A DNA stretch of 13,032 bases from CAZNGF01 sp964572855 (GTDB lineage: Bacteria; Bipolaricaulota; Bipolaricaulia; RBG-16-55-9; JAJCYT01): positions 1-13,032 of the forward strand of contig CAZNGF010000067.1 in assembly GCA_964572855.1 (NCBI GenBank), read 5' to 3'. Under the pieces are notes generated by a model. The model did no database searches. It had not been told where the DNA came from and saw only the letters and a list, made by a program, of their open reading frames with translations. A program made the position numbers and the translations under genes. Shown piece by piece: positions 1 to 5,600 of the stretch (its first letter is position 1; the number at the start of each line of letters is the position of its first letter).

Positions 1-1
1 G

Positions 2-358
2 CTTCTGCTCTTGGATCAAACCCGCGTGACCGGCCTGGGCAACATCTACGTCTGCGAGGCGCTGTATCGTGCGGGGATTCATCCGCGCAGCCCGGCGTGC
101 GAGGTCGATGCCAAACGCATCCGGAAGCTGCACGCCGCGATCCGTGACGTGCTCGCCGAGGCCATCCGGCACCACGGCAGCACGCTGGGCAACTCGGTGG
201 GCGACTACCGCACGCTCAGCGGGGCACAGGGGGGCTTTCAGGACCGCTTCCAGGTGTACGGCCGGGAAGGCGAGCCGTGCCTGTCCTGCGGCGCCGAGAT
301 CGCACGGATCACCCAGGGGCAGCGGTCCAGCTTTTATTGCTCGCACTGCCAAACGTAG
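2..358 (+). CDS. mutM: Formamidopyrimidine-DNA glycosylase (Fpg/MutM), C-terminal part, 5' end outside window
   Basis: Only the last 118 residues are present; the frame is open from the window edge. Fpg is a bifunctional DNA glycosylase/AP lyase that removes oxidised purines such as 8-oxoguanine in base excision repair. Seen here are the helix-two-turn-helix signature (DQTRVTGLGNIYVCEALYRA, then GIHP) and the C-terminal zinc finger: CLSC, 16 residues, then CSHC, ending four cysteines in the usual Fpg spacing. The catalytic N-terminal proline lies outside the window. Endonuclease VIII (Nei) shares this architecture, but the GLGNIYVCEALYRAGIHP stretch is more typical of Fpg. A palindrome lies 28 nt beyond the stop. 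Confidence 0.93.
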   Translation, partial: LLLLDQTRVTGLGNIYVCEALYRAGIHPRSPACEVDAKRIRKLHAAIRDVLAEAIRHHGSTLGNSVGDYRTLSGAQGGFQDRFQVYGREGEPCLSCGAEIARITQGQRSSFYCSHCQT

Positions 359-386
359 GATCTGGGCAGGTTGATTCTTTGGTTTC

Positions 387-403
387 GGCCCGCACAGCGG
401 GCC
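387..403. repeat. GC-rich palindrome, copy 1 (7-bp stem, 3-nt loop)
   Basis: GGCCCGC, loop ACA, GCGGGCC. The surrounding 385-410 matches 1091-1116 in 25 of 26 bases, the one difference being in the loop. It lies just after the Fpg stop and may end that transcript, but no T-run follows. A dispersed extragenic (REP-like) element is the better reading because it recurs downstream. Confidence 0.7.
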
Positions 404-419
404 CTACCTTACTTTTGGA

Positions 420-448
420 TTGCACTTGGCCGCGAATTGGGGTAGGAT
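420..448 (+). promoter_or_regulatory. Candidate promoter of the toxin-antitoxin pair
   Basis: TTGCAC (420-425), 17-nt spacer, TAGGAT (443-448), ending 24 nt before the antitoxin ATG. The -35 matches the sigma-70 consensus at three of six bases and the -10 at four of six, so this is a weak call supported mainly by spacing and position. Confidence 0.35.
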
Positions 449-472
449 TTAGGTGAATACAGGAGGCCGTTC

Positions 473-724
473 ATGCTCACGACCATAGCGGGGGTTTACC
501 GAAACGGCAAAATCGAGTTGGTCGAAGCGCCCGACGACGTGCAGGACGAAACGCGCGTCATCGTCACGTTCCTTCCTACCTCAAGCGTCGACTTGGGCGC
601 CCGTGGCATCGACGAAACCCAGGCGGCCGCTCTGCGTGCCCGCTTGGCCCGCTTCGCCGAGGACTGGGACAGCCCCGAGATGACCATCTACGACGACTAC
701 GACGCCTATGCCGAAACGCGGTGA
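473..724 (+). CDS. Putative type II antitoxin, partner of the downstream PemK/MazF-like toxin
   Basis: The protein has 83 residues. The start is supported by a perfect AGGAGG at 461-466, six nt before the ATG. I do not recognise a named antitoxin family. The N-terminal 35 residues (GVYRNGKIELVEAP, then RVIVTFLP) look like a short beta-strand module of the kind found in small DUF104-like or SpoVT-like proteins. The C-terminal part is one Ala/Arg-rich helix followed by an acidic tail (DDYDAYAETR), as expected of an antitoxin segment that wraps around its toxin. The function is inferred from size, gene order and the 17-nt overlap with the toxin gene. Antitoxins of this type usually repress their own promoter, but no operator was identified. 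Confidence 0.72.
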   Translation: MLTTIAGVYRNGKIELVEAPDDVQDETRVIVTFLPTSSVDLGARGIDETQAAALRARLARFAEDWDSPEMTIYDDYDAYAETR

Positions 725-1049
725 CGTCGTTCTCGTGCTCTTCCCGCACACCAACCTGCGCACGGCCAAGCCCCGCCCGGCACTCGTTGTCCAAGCCGAT
801 CAGCTTCAAACTGGGTTACCGCAATTCATCGTCGCTATGGTGACCAGCAACTTGGCCCGTGCGAACCATCCCAGCCGCGTCACCGTGCGCCGTTCCACGC
901 CGGAGGGGCGGCAATCCGGCTTGCTGACCGACTCGGTTGTGATGACCGATAACTTGGCCACGGTCGCCGAATCAGAGATCGATCGGGTCATCGGGACGCT
1001 GGCGATGACCGAGGTCGACGCGGCCTTGCGCCACACGTTGGGTTTGTAA
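708..1049 (+). CDS. PemK/MazF-like endoribonuclease toxin
   Basis: The protein has 113 residues, the usual length for the PemK/MazF family of sequence-specific mRNA interferases. Family features visible are the N-terminal KRGDVVLVLFPHTN strand-turn with the active-site RGD-like arginine, then KPRPALVVQ, then an IVAMVTSN strand. The C-terminal helix ends VDAALRHTLGL. The ATG lies inside the antitoxin gene, overlapping it by 17 nt in another frame with no ribosome binding site of its own, which suggests translational coupling and antitoxin excess. The last codons and the downstream flank recur at 2506-2607. The family call is firm; RNA specificity cannot be told from sequence. Confidence 0.9.
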   Translation: MPKRGDVVLVLFPHTNLRTAKPRPALVVQADQLQTGLPQFIVAMVTSNLARANHPSRVTVRRSTPEGRQSGLLTDSVVMTDNLATVAESEIDRVIGTLAMTEVDAALRHTLGL

Positions 1050-1119
1050 AGCGCAACCTTAGGGCCGGCTGTGCAGGCGGATTTGATTGTTCGGCCCGCT
1101 CAGCGGGCCCTACCTTGCT
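1013..1119. repeat. Direct repeat, copy A (toxin gene tail plus palindromic flank)
   Basis: 1013-1080 matches 2506-2573 in 65 of 68 bases. Similarity resumes after a loop of unequal length (1091-1119 against 2579-2607). The three differences in the first block are all synonymous third-codon positions (GCG/GCA, GCC/GCG, TTG/TTA), while the untranslated part up to 1080 is identical. Confidence 0.9.
1061..1111. repeat. Nested palindromic element, copy 2
   Basis: An outer imperfect inverted repeat (AGGGCCGGCTG against CAGCGGGCCCT) encloses a perfect inner hairpin, GGCCCGC-TCA-GCGGGCC at 1093-1109, the same as copy 1 apart from one loop base. It lies 11 nt after the toxin stop and could act as a terminator, but no T-run follows. 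Confidence 0.65.
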
Positions 1120-1282
1120 ACGGAACGAGTTTGTATTCCGGTTCAACGAACGGGACGCCGATTGCATGCTCTCGCTGCTGCTGGGCAACTGTGAGCAGCG
1201 GCATATGCGGTATCGGGAGCTGGTGGGGTGGGCTAACGTGTCTGCCGCTACTTGTCTTTTGATGAATTCTGTGCTATATTAG
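1118..1282 (+). pseudogene. C-terminal remnant of an IS1595-family (ISXO2-like) transposase
   Basis: The frame reading codons from 1118 to the TAG at 1280-1282 gives LRNEFVFRFNERDAD, later RYRELVG. The motif Y/L-x-NEFVFRFN-x-R is the hallmark of the C-terminal end of IS1595/ISXO2-like DDE transposases, and a TYREL/RYREL motif is common near their ends. Everything upstream, including the catalytic DDE part, is missing, and the similarity starts directly at the edge of the palindromic element. No terminal inverted repeats were found with confidence. This is recognition of a short motif, so the family is likely but not certain. Confidence 0.55.
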
Positions 1283-1287
1283 TTTTG

Positions 1288-1361
1288 GGCTAATTCTGCC
1301 TTGGTGAAAGTCGGCTCCATGCCGTTGTCTCTAATCGAGACTCAGCCAAGGGGGGTTAGCC
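1288..1361 (+). terminator. Inverted repeat followed by a T-run, candidate plus-strand terminator
   Basis: The left arm GGCTAA-TTCTG-CCTTGG (1288-1304) pairs with CCAAGG-GGGG-TTAGCC (1346-1361), leaving a 41-nt loop, and TTTTT follows directly. It could stop transcripts arriving from the toxin and transposase remnant. The right arm lies in the 3' coding end of the minus-strand DUF3800 gene. The long loop and internal bulge make this tentative; it could also be a leftover end of the mobile element. Confidence 0.35.
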
Positions 1362-2152
1362 TTTTTGATTTCAAAGGGGTTCTTCTCTCTTGAGTAGAAA
1401 TTGCTAGGTTGCTCGCCATACTTGGCGAAATCGAATTCATCCACGACTAATTCATACTTCTCTCTCAAAAAGTTAAAATATCTCATCTGACCACGCTCGA
1501 AGGCTCTTTGGAGAGCCCAATTGGCATAATCCACTACTTGCAACAACGGTTCTTCACTCGGCACACTCGTGTATACTTCAATATCCACATCAAATTCCGC
1601 CTGCCATTTCTCTCGGAAGGCGTCAACACTTCTTTCGATGGCTGCCCACAAGGATTCTTGCCGATCTTTATTACCCCTCTGTGCAAAGCAAATAACATTG
1701 CGAGAGGATTTGTGAAGAACGTTCTGGAACAAACGCCCCACCAAGTCATCGTAAAAGAGATTCTGCTTTTGTTCGTACTTGCTGGAGAATAGGGATTCGA
1801 TCTTCCTCGCAACTCGCATTTGGCATGAGAACTCATGCTCACGGAGCAGCTTGTATACCATCATTCTGACTTCATCACAGTCCTTATTCCCATGAAACGC
1901 TTGCAGGGTCTTTTTTATCGATTTCACTTCTCGCAGATACTCATCATGTTTGATTTCTTCACGCAAGTCTGCAAGTGCACCCCGTAATGAGTCGGGATTT
2001 TCGGTTGTTGCGTATCCCAAAATGAGGGCATTTGAACATCCATCTTCCCCAACTCTCACTATTGTCTTTTTTGATCCTTTGGCGTAAAAATTAGGGTCCC
2101 CTGCTTCATCCACATAAAAGTAGGTCGTTTTGTCCTCAGTGGGCTTTAACAT
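1331..2152 (-). CDS. DUF3800 domain protein (predicted RNase H-fold nuclease)
   Basis: The protein has 273 residues from the ATG at 2152. DUF3800 motifs in order: YFYVDEAGDPNF (about 11-22; acidic D15, E16, D19), FHGNKDCDEVRMMVYKLL (about 86-103), and LLQVVDYANWALQRAFE then RYF (about 203-225; Q205, D208), followed by VVDEFD. The spacing of acidic residues fits the RNase H-like fold proposed for the family; activity is not established for most members, and some occur beside defence genes. An in-frame TTG at 2188 would add 12 residues, but that TTG forms the candidate -35 box, so I prefer the ATG. GC is about 42% in two hand-counted lines, against about 75% in a line of the neighbouring giant gene, which points to horizontal acquisition. 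The gene is alone on its strand. Confidence 0.85.
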   Translation of the reverse strand: MLKPTEDKTTYFYVDEAGDPNFYAKGSKKTIVRVGEDGCSNALILGYATTENPDSLRGALADLREEIKHDEYLREVKSIKKTLQAFHGNKDCDEVRMMVYKLLREHEFSCQMRVARKIESLFSSKYEQKQNLFYDDLVGRLFQNVLHKSSRNVICFAQRGNKDRQESLWAAIERSVDAFREKWQAEFDVDIEVYTSVPSEEPLLQVVDYANWALQRAFERGQMRYFNFLREKYELVVDEFDFAKYGEQPSNFYSREKNPFEIKKANPPWLSLD

Positions 2153-2158
2153 GGCGCG

Positions 2159-2188
2159 ATCATAGCACACCGTATTACATTGATTCAA
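2159..2188 (-). promoter_or_regulatory. Candidate promoter of the DUF3800 gene, leaderless geometry
   Basis: On the minus strand: TTGAAT (2188-2183), 18-nt spacer, TATGAT (2164-2159), then six nt to the ATG at 2152. The -10 matches consensus at five of six bases and the -35 at four. The start of transcription would fall at or next to the ATG, and no ribosome binding site precedes it. Confidence 0.5.
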
Positions 2189-2197
2189 CGCGCTACT

Positions 2198-2227
2198 TTG
2201 ACCCTGCTAACTCCCCCAGTGTAGTAA
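2198..2227 (+). promoter_or_regulatory. Weak candidate promoter for the small ORF
   Basis: TTGACC (2198-2203), 18-nt spacer, TAGTAA (2222-2227), divergent from the DUF3800 promoter with the two -35 boxes 9 nt apart. The -35 is good (five of six) and the -10 is poor. Confidence 0.25.
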
Positions 2228-2299
2228 GTATGGGATCGCCATGCCTTCTTATGCTTGCAAGGCAGAAAAGCAGGAGACCACACCACCAGGAAAAACCTC

Positions 2300-2476
2300 A
2301 TGCTTTGCTATTCTGACCTAAAGGGTTTCTATCGCATCTATCGCTCTCTAGAAGAGCAAAGCCGATGGGCGCGCTATGACTGTTGGATGCCAACGGAAGA
2401 CGAGGTGTCCAGCGCGATCTCTGATGAATTGGACCCAATCAGAGAGAAGCTCAAACCACTCTTGACCGCCGAGTAA
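2300..2476 (+). CDS. Small hypothetical protein, unrecognised
   Basis: The ATG at 2300 gives 58 residues and has an AGGA-containing stretch (2288-2291) about eight nt upstream; a TTG at 2255 would give 73. I do not recognise the sequence. The protein has an aromatic, basic first half (SDLKGFYRIYRSLEEQSRWARYDCW) and an acidic second half with a predicted helix (EDEVSSAISDELDPIREKLK). No signal peptide or membrane segment is visible. It diverges from the DUF3800 gene and shares the lower GC of the patch, so it may have arrived with it. The frame continues past its stop into the toxin tail remnant 30 nt later. Whether it is translated is uncertain. Confidence 0.4.
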   Translation: MLCYSDLKGFYRIYRSLEEQSRWARYDCWMPTEDEVSSAISDELDPIREKLKPLLTAE

Positions 2477-2506
2477 CCCTATGCGGTCAAATCCGCGGTC
2501 AAGAAG

Positions 2507-2542
2507 GTCGACGCAGCGTTACGCCACACGTTGGGTTTGTAA
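2507..2542 (+). pseudogene. C-terminal remnant of a second PemK/MazF-like toxin gene
   Basis: The codons read VDAALRHTLGL and TAA, identical in protein to the end of the toxin at 708-1049 but with three synonymous base changes. The preceding codons (AVKSAVKK) do not match the toxin, so only 11 residues survive. Silent divergence indicates that this was once the end of a translated paralogue, not a recent copy of the neighbouring gene's tail. Confidence 0.75.
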
Positions 2543-2553
2543 AGCGCAACCTT

Positions 2554-2599
2554 AGGGCCGGCTGTGCAGGCGGGTTTTGCGGCCCGCGCAGCCGGCCCT
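2554..2599. repeat. Long GC-rich hairpin, palindrome copy 3
   Basis: AGGGCCGGCT (2554-2563) pairs perfectly with AGCCGGCCCT (2590-2599). Pairing continues inward with one G-U pair and one mismatch to a loop around 2572-2581. It lies 13 nt beyond the stop of the giant minus-strand gene and could mark the end of that transcript. On the minus strand only a weak T-rich stretch follows, so a repeat element is equally possible. Confidence 0.6.
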
Positions 2600-2612
2600 G
2601 CGTTGCCGAGGC

Positions 2613-5600
2613 TCACTCGATCGTGGTCGAAATCGTAACGCTGTTGTTCCCCGCCGTTCCATCGGTGGAAGAGGTATCCACAGTGACAAAGGTGAACACC
2701 GTGCCGGAGGCGCCGGGGTCGACGTCGACCGTGATGATCGCTTGTGCCGTGTCCCCACTGTTGACCGCGCCCAGTTCACAGATCACGTCGCTTCCCGAGG
2801 CCGAGCAGCCCGAACCGGAGGCGAAGGTGAAGGCGCCTGGCAGCCCGAAGGTCACCGTCGTGGTGGCGGACTGCGACGGGCCGTCGTTGCGCACCGTGGC
2901 CGTGAAGGTGACCTGCCCGCCGGCGCTGACCGGGTCCGGGTCGTCGAGGATTTCGACCAACACCATGTCCGAGGCCTTGGTCACGGTGGTGGCGGTCGAG
3001 TCCGAGTTGTTGCCCGGCTGGCTGTCGGTGGTTGTGGTCGAGGCCGAAGCGTTGTTGCTCAACGAATTGGTCGGGAAGTCCTGGTTGACCAGGACGACGT
3101 ATTCGACCACAGCCTGATCGTCCCCAACCGGCAAAGTCCCAAAGTTGCAGCTAATCGTGCCGCCCGAGGTGCATGAACTGCCAGGCGGCGCCTGGATGAT
3201 CGTCGGCCCGCTGATGAGCGTGACGTCATCCGGGAAGGGGTTATCCATCGTGACGTTCTCGGCGTTGGATGGGCCGTTATTGTCAATCGTGATTCTATAA
3301 GTCAACTGCTCACCCGCTTTCACCTGGGTGGGGTCGTCGTTGAGGCCCAGCGAGATGTCGGTTTCCTGGATGACCGTCGTGTCGACGTCCGTGGAGTCGT
3401 TGCCGCTGGCCGGGTCGCTGGTGTCGCTGCTGGCGGTCACGGTGTTGTTGATGCTGCTGCCCGTGAAGCTCGAGTCCACCTCGACGCTGAGCGTGGCCGA
3501 GACGAAGTCCCCCGCGGCCACGGTGCCGAAGTCGCACGTCACCGTGGTCGTCCCGCTGCACGTCCCGTCGGCCGAGGAGGCGCTGACCAGCGTGACCTCG
3601 GACGGCAAGGTGTCCGTGATCTGCACGTTCTGCGCGTCCGAGGGCCCGTTGTTCTGGACGACAATTTGGTATATGAACGTATCACCAGCCTTGACCGAGC
3701 TTGGGCTTTGCTTGGTCACGCCCAGGTCGGCGCTGGTGTCGACGGTCGTGTCCTCGGTGTCGCTGTCGTTGCCCGCGTTGGGGTCGGGCGTGGCGCTGCC
3801 GACCGTCGCCGAGTTGTTGAGCACGGTGCCCAGCGCCGTATCCGGCGGCACGGCGGCCGTGATCGTGATCGGCGGCGCGGCGCCCACGGCCAGCGAGGTG
3901 GCGTCGCAGGTGACGGTCCCGGCCGACTCGCTGCAGGTCCAGCCCGAGCCCGTGGCGCTTACGAAGCTCACCTCGGCCGGCAGCGTGTCGGTGACTGTCA
4001 CGCTGGTGGCCACGGACGGACCGTTGTTGGTGACTGCCAGCGTGTAGGTCACGTCGTTCCCGGCCAAGACCGGCTCGGGGCTGTCGCTCTTGGTAATGGC
4101 GAGGTCCGCCTCGGGGTCGACGGTCGTCTCCTCGGAATCGCTGTCGTTGGCGCTGTTGGTGTCCACGTTGTCGCTGTCGACCGCGGCCGTGTTGTTGAGC
4201 GTTCCCGTGAAAGCGGGGTCGACCGTGGCCGTGATGGTCAGGTCCGACGACGTCGTGCTGGCAGCCAGGCTGGCCAGCGTGCAGGTGAGCGTGCTCGCCC
4301 CCGAGCAGCTCCAGCCCGTGCCCGTGCCGCTGGCGCCGCTCACCTCGGCCGGCAGCGTGTCGGTGACGGTCACGTTGCTGGCGTCGGCCGGGCCGTTGTT
4401 GGTCACCGAAAGCGTCCAGGTGACGGTCTCGCCCGCGATCACGGGGTCGGTCACGTCGGTCTTGGTGAGGGCCAGGTCGAGCCCCGCGTCCACCAGCGTG
4501 TCCTCGTCGTCGCTGTCGTTGCCGGCGTTGGGGTCGGGCGTGGCGCTGGAGACCGTCGCCGTGTTGGTCACCGTGCCCGCGAAGCCGCTGTCGGCCGTGA
4601 CCACAATGGTTACGTTGACGACCCCGCCGTCGGGGATCGTCCCCAGCGCACAGCTCACGCTCGAATCGCAGCTCCCCCCGTTGTCGGGTGTCGCGCTCAC
4701 GAAGGTCGTGTTGGCCGGCACCGGGTCGGAAACCGTCACGCTCTGTGCATCCGAGGGCCCGTTGTTGGTCACGACCAGCGTGTAGGTGATGTCCTCGCCG
4801 GCCAGCACGGGATCGGGTGAATCGTCCTTGGTGATGCCGAGGTCGGCCGAGGTCTCGACCGTGACCTGGGCGTCGTCGTCGTTGTTGGCCAGCGTGGTTT
4901 CGGGGGTGGTCGTGCTGACGCTGGCCGGGTTGAGCAGCGTGCCGGTCGCGTCGGCGTCCACCGAGGTGTCGACGCTCAGGTTGGCGGTGTCGCCGGCGGC
5001 CAGCGTCCCCAGGGAGCAGGTGACCGTGCCGCCGGATTCCGAACAGCCGGGGGCCGAGACGAAGGTCACACCGGCGGGCAGCGTGTCAGTGACCTCGACG
5101 CTCTGCGCGTCGGACGGGCCGTTGTTGACGACCTCAATCGACCAGGTCACGGTATCTTGCCCGGCCACGGCCGTGGTCGGGCTGGCGGTCTTGGTCAGAA
5201 CCAAGTCGGTCTCTGTGTTGACCAGCGTGTCTTCGGAATCGTTGTCGTTGGCCGCGTTCGTGTCGATGTTGTCGCTGGTCACGCTGGCCGTGTTGGTCAA
5301 GGTCGTGCCGTCGGCCAGCGCCGGGTCGACGTCGACCGTGATCGTGATGTCGGGGGCGGTCGTGACCCCGAGGCTGCTGCGGGTGCAGGTGATCGTGGAC
5401 GCGCCGGAGCAGGTCCAGCCCGTACCGGTGGCGTTGGCCAGGCTCACGCCGGCCGGGAGCGCGTCCGTGACCGACACGTTGTCGGCCGTGCCGGGGCCGT
5501 TGTTGACCACGCTCAGCGTGTAGACGAGCTGATTACCGGCCAGCACGGGTTCGACGCTGTCGGCCTTCGTGATCCCGAGGTCGACGCCGGGGTCGACCTC

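Larger units (their letters stand above)
2506..2607. repeat. Direct repeat, copy B (second toxin tail plus palindromic flank)
   Basis: This is the partner of 1013-1119: 65 of 68 identical bases in 2506-2573, then similarity with substitutions in 2579-2607. The two copies enclose the transposase remnant, DUF3800 gene and small ORF. It occupies the gap between the small ORF and the giant gene. Confidence 0.9.

Noticed and set aside
1508..1792. 94-codon plus-strand frame inside the DUF3800 gene
   Set aside because: Antisense to conserved DUF3800 motifs; no start signal or domain of its own.
2153..2188. Extended DUF3800 start at the TTG (2188)
   Set aside because: The 12 extra residues (MNQCNTVCYDRA) lie before the conserved domain, no ribosome binding site precedes the TTG, and the stretch is occupied by a good candidate promoter.
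2241..2321. 26-codon ORF beginning ATGCCTTCT
   Set aside because: Too short to judge, without a ribosome binding site or recognisable sequence; mentioned only as a possible leader to the small ORF.
387..2599. The three palindromes as a CRISPR array
   Set aside because: Spacing is hundreds of bases and irregular, with genes between the copies; there are no regular spacers and no cas genes.
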